DNA of 30,736 nucleotides from JAFDZV01 sp966128725. GTDB lineage: Bacteria > Bacteroidota > Ignavibacteria > OLB7. The notes beneath the pieces were generated by a model that worked only from the letters and a program-made list of their open reading frames with translations, did no database searches and was not told where the DNA came from. The stretch spans positions 1 to 30,736 of the forward strand of contig CBHYLN010000059.1 in NCBI GenBank assembly GCA_966128725.1, given 5' to 3'. Of this stretch, positions 22,801 through 29,683 are shown piece after piece. Both the position numbers and the translations under genes were made by a program. Position 1 is the first letter of the stretch. Each line of letters starts with the position of its first letter.

Positions 22801-23769
22801 ATGATTGGATATGAGGATCTGCTGGAGATCGACCACCCACCGCGCGCGCGCATGCCGAGAGGCGCAGGTGGGTTGGAGGAGTTGATCGGCCACACGCCGT
22901 TGGTGGAGCTGCGTCGCGTGCGCGATGGCGTGCATCCGGACGTGCGCGTGTTCGCGAAGGCCGAGTGGTTCAACCCGGGGGGCTCGGTGAAGGACCGCGC
23001 CGCGCTTGCGATGATACGCCGGGGTGAGGAGCTGGGGCTGCTTGGCAAAGGGCGCACGCTGATCGATGCCACCAGCGGCAATACCGGCATCGCGTATGCC
23101 ATGATCTGCGCCGCGCGCGGTTACCGATGCACGCTGGTGATACCCTCCAATGCCAGCTTCGAGCGCAAGCGGATGCTGGAGATCTACGGCGCCGAGCTGG
23201 TGTTCACCGATCCGTTGGAAGGCGGCACCGACGAAGCCCAGCGCGTGGCGCGCGCCATGGCCCAGGCCCAGCCGGAGCGGTATTACTATCCCGACCAGTA
23301 CAACAACGACGCCAACTGGCAGGCCCACTACGCCACCACGGCGCCCGAGATCTGGGACCAGACGGCGGGCGAGGTAACACACTTCGTTGCCGGGCTGGGA
23401 ACAACCGGAACATTTATCGGCACCGCACGACGGCTGAAGGAATTGAACCCCGATGTGCGTTGCGTTGCCTTTGGCCCGGATTCGCCAATCCACGGCCTGG
23501 AGGGGATGAAGCACCTGGAAACCGCTCGCGTGCCGGGGATCTACGACCCCACCGTGGCCGACGAAGTGCGGCAGGTTTCCACCGACCAGGCCTATCGGAT
23601 GGCGCGCCGCATTGCGCGCGATGAAGGGCTGTTGGTTGGTGTGTCGGCGGCGGCATCGGTGGTGGCGGCGTTGGATGTGGCCGCCACCTTGCGGCGCGGC
23701 ACCGTGGTGACAATCCTGCCCGATGGCGGCGCGCGATATCTGAGCGAACGACTATGGGAGGCATCATGA
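22801..23769 (+). CDS. cysM: Cysteine synthase (CysM-type, likely sulfur-carrier dependent)
   Basis: The 322-residue PLP enzyme has Lys64 in NPGGSVKDRAA, the SGNTG loop at 92-96 and AGLGTTGTFIGTARRLKE. The latter closely resembles the M. tuberculosis CysM stretch (from memory), as do IPSNASFERKRMLEIYGAELV and PGIYDPTVADEV. Neighbours mec, cysO and moeZ argue that it condenses CysO-thiocarboxylate with an activated serine, giving CysO-cysteine. The Arg in M. tuberculosis CysM that selects O-phosphoserine is not evident (PDSPIHG replaces PRYGEG), so the acceptor is unclear. Start 22801; ATG 22777 has a better GGGAG but its extra codons include rare AGA. Confidence 0.88.
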   Translation: MIGYEDLLEIDHPPRARMPRGAGGLEELIGHTPLVELRRVRDGVHPDVRVFAKAEWFNPGGSVKDRAALAMIRRGEELGLLGKGRTLIDATSGNTGIAYAMICAARGYRCTLVIPSNASFERKRMLEIYGAELVFTDPLEGGTDEAQRVARAMAQAQPERYYYPDQYNNDANWQAHYATTAPEIWDQTAGEVTHFVAGLGTTGTFIGTARRLKELNPDVRCVAFGPDSPIHGLEGMKHLETARVPGIYDPTVADEVRQVSTDQAYRMARRIARDEGLLVGVSAAASVVAALDVAATLRRGTVVTILPDGGARYLSERLWEAS

Positions 23770-24371
23770 GCAACGCGTTGGATGGTGAACGCGACCGGCC
23801 GCTGAACGATCCCGGGCCGCATGCCGATGTGGGCGAGCCACGCACCACGCTTGTGTTGCGGCGCCAGGCATTATGCGGGATGCGCGCGCATGCGCTGGCG
23901 GAATATCCGCACGAGTGCTGCGGTGCGATCATCGGAACAACCGCCGGGCCGATCCGGCAGGTGCTGGAGGTGATGCCGATCAACAACGTAACCGAGGTCG
24001 ATCGGCGCAGGCGGTTCAGCATTGCGCCGGCCGACTATCTCAAAGCCGAGCGGCGTGCCGCGGCGCTCGGCATGGAGCTGCTCGGGTTCTATCACTCGCA
24101 TCCCGATCACCCGGCGCGCCCTTCGCAAACCGATCGCGCGTTTGCCCAGCCCGGGTTCTCCTATCCAATCCTTGCGGTGAACGGGCTGGGTAGCGCCGAG
24201 GTTGCGATCGGCGACGTGACCTCGTGGCTGCTGAGCGGCGGCGATGCATGGTATCGCCAGGAGGAACTTCTGGTTGATCGAGACGATGGCCAACCCGCGA
24301 TTGCGATTGGCACTGCGGGCAATCCGTGCCCCGAGCCCGAGGGCTGGCCCATCGAAGGCGCAGGGACCTGA
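23766..24371 (+). CDS. mec: JAMM/MPN+ metallopeptidase, Mec-like
   Basis: 201 residues. The JAMM zinc site is complete: Glu50 in EYPHECCG, then His110-Ser-His112 and Ser120-x-x-Asp123 in HSHPDHPARPSQTD. In M. tuberculosis the Mec+ relative releases cysteine from the CysO-Cys adduct, regenerating CysO; the same job fits here. Because CysO has three residues after its Gly-Gly, this enzyme might also trim that tail, as QbsD does for QbsE. ATG overlaps the cysM stop (ATGA). The C-terminal 40 residues are less conserved. An 89-nt gap precedes cysO. Confidence 0.9.
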   Translation: MSNALDGERDRPLNDPGPHADVGEPRTTLVLRRQALCGMRAHALAEYPHECCGAIIGTTAGPIRQVLEVMPINNVTEVDRRRRFSIAPADYLKAERRAAALGMELLGFYHSHPDHPARPSQTDRAFAQPGFSYPILAVNGLGSAEVAIGDVTSWLLSGGDAWYRQEELLVDRDDGQPAIAIGTAGNPCPEPEGWPIEGAGT

Positions 24372-24460
24372 TTCGGGACAGGCGAGCAGTCGCGGGCAAT
24401 GCCTCGTGCGTTCAACGCCAGGATATTCAATACAGGCATCAACACATAAACCAAACGATA

Positions 24461-24745
24461 ATGGCAACAAAGGTCTTCATTCCAACCCCGTTGCGTTCGT
24501 ACACCGACAACCGATCGGAAGTACTGGTGGACGCCGAACACGTGCATGCCGCGCTGGCCGCGCTGGTGCAGGCGCACCCGGGCCTGCGCGATCATCTGTA
24601 CGACAACGCCGGCGCAATCCGGTCGTTTGTCAATGTGTACCTGAACGACGACGACATCCGCTATCTTCCGGACGATCGGCGCCAACTGGGCGCCAACGAT
24701 GTGATCAGCATCATACCGGCAATTGCCGGAGGGATATCACGATGA
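24461..24745 (+). CDS. cysO: Ubiquitin-like sulfur carrier protein CysO (ThiS/MoaD family)
   Basis: 94 residues, similar in length and pattern to M. tuberculosis CysO. It has IPTPLRSYTDNRSEVLV, a helix ALAALVQAHPGLRDHLYD, FVNVYLNDDDIRYL and VISIIPAIAGG. The Gly90-Gly91 C-terminus, which MoeZ adenylates and thiolates, is followed by Ile-Ser-Arg, unlike mature carriers that end at Gly-Gly. The Gly codons GGA GGG (24728-24733) lie 8 nt before the moeZ ATG and match a Shine-Dalgarno core. A-rich leader AAACGATA precedes its own start; no Shine-Dalgarno is visible. Confidence 0.9.
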   Translation: MATKVFIPTPLRSYTDNRSEVLVDAEHVHAALAALVQAHPGLRDHLYDNAGAIRSFVNVYLNDDDIRYLPDDRRQLGANDVISIIPAIAGGISR

Positions 24746-25908
24746 GCGCAACACTGAGCAACGAGGAGATCCGGCGCTACAGCCGCCACCTTATCCTGCC
24801 GGACATCGGCATGGCGGGGCAGACGAAGTTGAAGCAGTCGAGCGTGCTGCTGATTGGCGCGGGCGGCCTTGGGTCGCCCCTGGCGCTGTATCTGGCCGCC
24901 GCGGGAGTGGGGCATATCGGTATCGTGGATGCCGATGTGGTGGATGAGTCAAATCTCCAACGGCAGGTTCTGCATGGCAATGGTTCGCTTGGCGTTCGCA
25001 AAACCGAATCGGCGCGGCAACGCCTGGCCGATCTGAATCCGCATGTGGACGTCACCACGTACAACGATCCGTTCACAAGCCGGAACGCGATGGAAATCGC
25101 GCGCGGCTACGACGTGCTTGTTGACGGTACCGACAACTTCCCAACGCGATACTTGAGCAACGACGTCTCGGTGTTCCTCGGAATCCCCAACGTCTACGGC
25201 TCCATCTTTCGATTCGAGGGGCAGGTGTCGGTGTTCTGGGCCAAATACGGGCCGTGCTACCGATGCCTGTACAGCGAGCCGCCTCCACCGGGGCTTGTGC
25301 CCAGTTGCGCCGAGGGCGGCGTGTTAGGCATTCTGCCCGGCGTGATCGGCACGTTGCAGGCCACCGAAACCATCAAGGTGTTGCTTGGAATTGGTGAACC
25401 ATTAATTGGCCGTCTCTTGCTTTACGATGCATTGGCGATGCATTTTCGTGAGTTGACGCTTCGGAAGGATCCGGCGTGCCCGGTTTGCGGCGATTCGCCA
25501 ACGATCACGGCGCCGATTGATTACGAGGCGTTCTGCGGAGTTCCCGCACACGACCACGCTACGCAATCGCATCAAACAAACGGCAAAATGGTCATACCAC
25601 AGATTACCGTAGAAGAGTACGCCGCACTGCGCGCGCGCGGCGATGCTCACACGCTTATCGACGTGCGCGAGGAAAACGAATACCAGATCGCGAATCTTGG
25701 TGGCACGCTGATTCCGCTTAGTCAGTTTGCCGCCCGGGCATCGGAAGTGCCACGGGAAGGGCGTGTGATCGTCCACTGCAAGCTGGGCGGCCGCTCCAGC
25801 CAGGCGGTCCAGCAGTTGTTGGCCCTTGGCTACAACAACGTGGAGAACCTGGCCGGCGGTATCAACGCCTGGGCCGAAACGATCGACACCAGTATCCCGA
25901 AGTACTGA
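24742..25908 (+). CDS. moeZ: Adenylyltransferase/sulfurtransferase MoeZ (ThiF/MoeB + rhodanese)
   Basis: 388 residues. The ThiF/MoeB domain (1-250) has LIGAGGLGSP at 37-46, ESNLQRQ at 69-75, VDGTDNFPTRYL, catalytic Cys189 in VPSCAEGGVLG, and zinc Cys172/175 and Cys246/249. The rhodanese domain (about 285-388) has the active loop CKLGGRS with Cys346, which would carry the persulfide. It adenylates and thiocarboxylates the CysO C-terminus. ATGA overlap with cysO plus the GGAGGG 8 nt before implies tight co-translation. It may also serve molybdopterin or thiamine carriers elsewhere. Confidence 0.94.
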   Translation: MSATLSNEEIRRYSRHLILPDIGMAGQTKLKQSSVLLIGAGGLGSPLALYLAAAGVGHIGIVDADVVDESNLQRQVLHGNGSLGVRKTESARQRLADLNPHVDVTTYNDPFTSRNAMEIARGYDVLVDGTDNFPTRYLSNDVSVFLGIPNVYGSIFRFEGQVSVFWAKYGPCYRCLYSEPPPPGLVPSCAEGGVLGILPGVIGTLQATETIKVLLGIGEPLIGRLLLYDALAMHFRELTLRKDPACPVCGDSPTITAPIDYEAFCGVPAHDHATQSHQTNGKMVIPQITVEEYAALRARGDAHTLIDVREENEYQIANLGGTLIPLSQFAARASEVPREGRVIVHCKLGGRSSQAVQQLLALGYNNVENLAGGINAWAETIDTSIPKY

Positions 25909-25910
25909 CA

Positions 25911-25932
25911 GCGCCGCCGGCAACGTCGGCGC
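25911..25932 (+). terminator. GC-rich stem-loop after moeZ
   Basis: GCGCCG-c-CG, loop GCAA, CG-t-CGGCGC (25911-25932): an 8-bp stem with one mismatch and a GNRA-type loop, 2 nt past the stop. No T-run follows. Confidence 0.5.
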
Positions 25933-26286
25933 AAGGCAGTAGATGCCGGCAACAATCCGGTATGCTGCTGCGCGTTATCAAGGTGCCGCGCCGTGATCGT
26001 CGGCCACGGCTCCAAATCGGGCATGTGTTGTGGCAACCATGCCATGTGTTTCATTCTCTCCCCCCCCCAGCAGTGGCGCGGTGAAGAGTCGATGTTGTCC
26101 TACGACTTCTCGCCGCGCCTTGCGTTTTTCATGCGCCTGCCGATGCGGTGCCCGTGGGCGCTCGTACGTTCTCATATGTCATGGGACGTTATCGGCACGG
26201 CCAGTACGCACAGCGGGAAGGGCGCCGAGCTGGTCCCCTTCCCGCGTGTGTCCGAAACCGGCCGGCGTTGGCCGGTATGCGCCGGA
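25933..26286. other. Convergent intergenic region with hairpins
   Basis: No supported gene. It has a C9 run (26060-26068), a 10-bp stem GCGGGAAGGG/CCCTTCCCGC (26213-26222 with 26236-26245) and a 7-bp stem ACCGGCC/GGCCGGT (26257-26263 with 26270-26276). Both stems lie within 75 nt of the minus-strand lipoprotein stop and probably mark its 3' end. The poly-C run is not inside a coding frame I trust. Confidence 0.5.
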
Positions 26287-27174
26287 TCAACCCTTGAGCA
26301 CACCGCTTCCGATCAGCCCCACAAAGGCCTTGCTGCCCATCTTGATGTTGCCGTTGCCGCCGTCGAGCGTTACCGTGAAATCGCGGTTGATCGTCTTCTC
26401 GCTGTAGAGCGCGCCGCGCGAGAACGTGACGTTGGCCGTGTACGTGCCGCTGATTGTCCCGGTGGCGGCCTGCGCCATCTGCGTGCGGTTGCCGCGCGGT
26501 ACCTGGATGTTGGTGAACGTCAACGTTATCGTGTTCTCCAGCGTGCGCACCGCGTTGCGTGTGGTAAGCGTGTCCACCGCCGAACGGTTATACGTGCCGT
26601 TGATCGTGATCGTGGATGTGTTCAGGCCCGTTGCCGTCCAGCTTCCGCCGATCGCTGTAAGCTTCTGCGAAAGATGCGGCGTGTGATGTTCGCCGGTTCC
26701 GCCGGTGATGGTGAACGTCATCGAGTACGCTGTGTCGATCGCGCCGCCGGCCGGCACGCGCCAGTACTTCTGCGGGACGCCGTTCTTGTTCAGGAGCTGG
26801 TACTGATAGGTGCGCGTGATCTTGGCGTACGCGTTGCCGTTGACGGCGCCACGTTCGCGGCTGAGCGTTACCGTCCAGGTGCCGGTGCCGGCATCGTACG
26901 AGGTGTCAAGCGTCGCCGCCGAAGCCAGTGCTGGTGCGCCCTTGGAGCCGGCCTCGCCCTGCTGAATGCCGGTTGCCGATGCGATGTCCGAGAGATCGGC
27001 GATCTGATCGATTGCGCCGCCGTTGTCCTGGCCGATGCTGCTGGTGATCGACTCGGCTGCGTCCTCGCTGCTGATCGCGTCGGCCACCGGACTGTTCGGC
27101 GAATCGTTCGAGCAACCCGCAAGCGCGATTACCGCCGCCACCATCATTCCATACATTCCATTCAGCGTCTTCAT
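26287..27174 (-). CDS. Predicted lipoprotein, beta-rich
   Basis: 295 residues. The signal peptide ends in a lipobox, IALAGC (Cys21), followed by an Asp/Ser/Pro-rich linker. The body (about 90-295) is dense in Thr/Gly/Asn strands (TWTVTLSRERGAVNGNAYAKITRTYQY, STITINGTYNRSAVDTLTTRNAVRTLENTITLTFTN, TGTISGTYTANVTFSRGALYSEKTINRDFTVTLDGG). This suggests a beta-sandwich or barrel-like surface protein. No named family. CAGGAG precedes the ATG at 27174. Two hairpins lie downstream (26213-26276) and one 54 nt upstream. Confidence 0.8.
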   Translation of the reverse strand: MKTLNGMYGMMVAAVIALAGCSNDSPNSPVADAISSEDAAESITSSIGQDNGGAIDQIADLSDIASATGIQQGEAGSKGAPALASAATLDTSYDAGTGTWTVTLSRERGAVNGNAYAKITRTYQYQLLNKNGVPQKYWRVPAGGAIDTAYSMTFTITGGTGEHHTPHLSQKLTAIGGSWTATGLNTSTITINGTYNRSAVDTLTTRNAVRTLENTITLTFTNIQVPRGNRTQMAQAATGTISGTYTANVTFSRGALYSEKTINRDFTVTLDGGNGNIKMGSKAFVGLIGSGVLKG

Positions 27175-27227
27175 GTCGGTATCTCCTGAGTATCTGTTGT
27201 TACTGTGCCGTTATTTCGGTTCCGCAT

Positions 27228-27253
27228 GATGCGGGCACAGCCGGTGCCGCATC
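27228..27253. repeat. 10-bp stem-loop between lipoprotein and YbbR genes
   Basis: GATGCGG-g-CAC (27228-27238), loop AGCCG, GTG-CCGCATC (27244-27253), one bulged G. It could end the ybbR transcript (27476) or be a leader of the lipoprotein gene. No T-run. Confidence 0.4.
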
Positions 27254-27475
27254 ACGTTTGGCGCGCGTTCGATTCCCGTTTTGCCATGGCGCGGCCCGGC
27301 CCGCAATCGGACCACTCTGTGGGGTACGCTTTTGAAGTTGATGTGATTTGGGAAGAACGAGCAGTCGCGCGCCATTTTGCTGCCGTGGCCGGCAGGCCCC
27401 GTATCGGCGACCACGGTACATCAGAGACCCATCGTTCCCGGAGGTTCCCGAGCAATGTGTTGATGCGCAAGGAGA
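27254..27475. other. Intergenic remainder between ybbR and the lipoprotein
   Basis: No supported gene, no clear TAnnTTTG on the minus strand. Confidence 0.35.
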
Positions 27476-28432
27476 CTACAGTTCGCGGCGGAACACGTAG
27501 CGAATGCGTGATGGTTTGATCGATACTACGGTGACGTTGATGCCGGGCGGGAGCAGGATGCGAGGGAAGGCAACGCCGAGCGTGTCGGAGCCTGGTATCA
27601 CCTGTACGTAGGCGCGCAGCATGCCCGACTCGATGCGGCTGAGATCGCGGGCGCCGCCGCGCAGCATCACCTGCACGCGTGATGGATGCAGCACCAGGCT
27701 GAGCGCCGTGTCGCGCATCATCCCGCGGTTCAGGATCGGGATGTCGGTGAACACGCGCTCGCCAACTTCCTGCACATCGGCGAACACATCCACGCGACGC
27801 GAAAGCGGTGCGATGATCCCGCGCAGCGTATCGCTGAGGGCAACCGTGCGGGCAACCGGACGATGAACGTCGTCGAGCTCCAGCCGCTCGGTGGGCCAAC
27901 TGGAAATATCCGCCAGCACTCTGCGCGATCCCACCAGCATGATCGTGTCCGGCGATACGCGCAGGCCGCCTATTACCTGGAATCCCTTGCGTGTGGTAAT
28001 GGTGGCTTCCGGTGCAACCGCAACGGACTTCCGTTCGATCGGTCCCAGCATCAGCGTCAATGTGTCCGGCGCCACGCTCAACTGCTGCGTTTCGGGGATG
28101 TTGGTGCGAATGCTGGCCAACAGTTCGCGCCGGCCGTAACCCACGGCCACCTCGTTCCCCTTCACCTGCACCAGCGGCCGGAGCACACACTCCACCCGCC
28201 CGGTGGCCAGGATCTTCAGCAGGTTCCATCCGCTGGCCCGTACACGCACGCGAATCGATTGCGGGATGGTTTCCACCAACGCCTGGTCGGCCGGGGTTTC
28301 CACGCTGAGCGGCACGTCGAGCATGGTATCGAACTGCCCGGAAAGCGACACGATGGTCCAGAGCACCGCCGCGAACAGCGTTGCTCCTATCACGCGAAGT
28401 ATCAGCGATCTGTTGCGTCCGGGTTGCGGCAT
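27476..28432 (-). CDS. YbbR-domain protein (CdaR-like)
   Basis: 318 residues from ATG 28432. One N-terminal membrane helix (LILRVIGATLFAAVLWTIVSLSG) is followed by repeated beta units resembling YbbR domains: DVPLSVETPADQALVETIPQSIRVRVRASGWNLLKI, then VAPDTLTLMLGPIERKSVAVAPEATI and VSPDTIMLVGSRRVLADI. These extracytoplasmic repeats occur in CdaR, a partner of the c-di-AMP cyclase CdaA. No cdaA gene is in the window. The family match is by pattern only. It follows gcvT by 91 nt on the same strand. Confidence 0.78.
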   Translation of the reverse strand: MPQPGRNRSLILRVIGATLFAAVLWTIVSLSGQFDTMLDVPLSVETPADQALVETIPQSIRVRVRASGWNLLKILATGRVECVLRPLVQVKGNEVAVGYGRRELLASIRTNIPETQQLSVAPDTLTLMLGPIERKSVAVAPEATITTRKGFQVIGGLRVSPDTIMLVGSRRVLADISSWPTERLELDDVHRPVARTVALSDTLRGIIAPLSRRVDVFADVQEVGERVFTDIPILNRGMMRDTALSLVLHPSRVQVMLRGGARDLSRIESGMLRAYVQVIPGSDTLGVAFPRILLPPGINVTVVSIKPSRIRYVFRREL

Positions 28433-28483
28433 AATGGGGAACCGGGGAGCGTTGGGCGCCGTTTGGCTGCGCACACGCGGCGA

Positions 28484-28515
28484 CGCCGGCGCGGGCCTGT
28501 GTGCCCGCACCGGCG
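28484..28515 (-). terminator. 12-bp stem-loop after gcvT
   Basis: CGCCGG-c-GCGGGC (28484-28496), loop CTGTGT, GCCCGC-a-CCGGCG (28503-28515), one mismatch. It starts 8 nt past the gcvT stop in the gcvT direction; no T-run. Confidence 0.55.
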
Positions 28516-28523
28516 CGCATGCG

Positions 28524-29648
28524 TTACTTCTTTACGAACGGTGCCTTCACCACCGTGGCGGGCACGGCCTTCTCGCGAATGCTGATGGCGATGGTTGTGC
28601 CCACGGCCGCGTACTCGCTTTTCACGTAGCCCATGCCGATTCCCTTGCCCAGCGTTGGCGACGACGTGCCGCTGGTCACCTCGCCGATCACCTCACCATC
28701 GGCAAGGATCGGGTAATGCTGGCGTGGGATGGCGCGCTCGTTCATTTCAAACGCCACCAGCTTGCGCGCCGGTTTGGCGGCCTTCACGGCGGCGATTGCC
28801 TCGTGACCGTTGAACGCGCCCTTGTTCAGCTTGGTGATCCAGCCCAGCCCACCCTCGATCGGGTTGGTGGTTTCGTCGATATCGTTGCCGTACAGGCAGT
28901 AGCCCATTTCCAGGCGGAGCGTGTCGCGGGCGCCAAGGCCGGTGGGCTCGATGCCGTACGGCTCGCCCGCGGCCATGATCGCATTCCACACTGCCTCGCT
29001 GGTAGCTGTGTCCGACGTGAAATACAGCTCGAAGCCCAGCTCGCCGGTGTAGCCGGTGCGTGAGATAATCATCGGCACGCCTGCCAGCTCGCCTTCGGCG
29101 AAGTGGTAGTAGGGGATCGCTTCCAGATCCACCGTGGTAAGGCCGCGCAACGTATCCACCGAGCGCGGGCCCTGCACCGCAAGCAGCGTGTACTGGTCCG
29201 ACACGTTGTTCAGCTCGGCGCCGTCGATCGCATTGCTCTGCATCCAGGCGAAATCCTTCGCGATGTTCGAGGCGTTGATCACCAGCAGGAAATCCTCCTG
29301 GCCGCGACGATACACCAGCAGGTCATCAACGATGCCGCCATGCTCCAGGCACATCGCGCTGTACTGCGCCTGGCCAATCGCCAGCGTGGAGGCGTCGTTC
29401 ACGGTGATCTTCTGCACGAAGTCCAGCGCGTGCGGGCCACGAACGGTTACCTCGCCCATGTGCGACACATCGAAAATGCCCACGCGCTCGCGTACGGCCG
29501 TGTGTTCGGCAACGATGCCCTTGTACAGCACCGGCATCTCGTAGCCCGCGAACGGAACAAGCTTTGCGCCTAGCTTGGCATGAACATTGTACAACGCCGT
29601 GCGCTGCAGCTCGGCAGCCTCGGCCGTGTTAGTCGTGTGATCGCTCAT
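28524..29648 (-). CDS. gcvT: Aminomethyltransferase (glycine cleavage T protein)
   Basis: 374 residues, typical GcvT. Recognisable stretches: VPFAGYEMPVLYKGI, EHTAVRERVGIFDVSHMGEVTVRGPHA, GGIVDDLLVYR, NASNIAKDFAW, RTGYTGELGFELYF, GLGARDTLRLEMGYCLYGNDI, PIEGGLGWITKL and the C-terminal GEVTSGTSSPTLGKGIGMGYV. It transfers the methylene group from lipoyl-H to tetrahydrofolate. The start at 29648 (MSDHTTNTAE) has no Shine-Dalgarno. gcvH and gcvP are not in the window. A prolyl oligopeptidase gene ends 35 nt upstream on the same strand. Confidence 0.96.
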   Translation of the reverse strand: MSDHTTNTAEAAELQRTALYNVHAKLGAKLVPFAGYEMPVLYKGIVAEHTAVRERVGIFDVSHMGEVTVRGPHALDFVQKITVNDASTLAIGQAQYSAMCLEHGGIVDDLLVYRRGQEDFLLVINASNIAKDFAWMQSNAIDGAELNNVSDQYTLLAVQGPRSVDTLRGLTTVDLEAIPYYHFAEGELAGVPMIISRTGYTGELGFELYFTSDTATSEAVWNAIMAAGEPYGIEPTGLGARDTLRLEMGYCLYGNDIDETTNPIEGGLGWITKLNKGAFNGHEAIAAVKAAKPARKLVAFEMNERAIPRQHYPILADGEVIGEVTSGTSSPTLGKGIGMGYVKSEYAAVGTTIAISIREKAVPATVVKAPFVKK

Positions 29649-29683
29649 CTGTCTGTGCTACTGGTTAACGGATCCGTGTTGAG

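Noticed and set aside
22479..23102. Minus-strand frame covering the Cys leader
   Set aside because: It runs antisense to cysM with no recognisable domain; its Gln-rich part is simply the complement of the TGT repeats of the leader.
26060..26068. C9 homopolymer as a phase-variation switch
   Set aside because: It is not inside or close to a start of any supported gene.
25993..27189. 398-residue plus-strand open frame
   Set aside because: It overlaps the lipoprotein at 26287-27174 on the other strand, and its composition (Arg/Ala/Val/Cys-rich, no motif) is that of a GC-rich antisense shadow.
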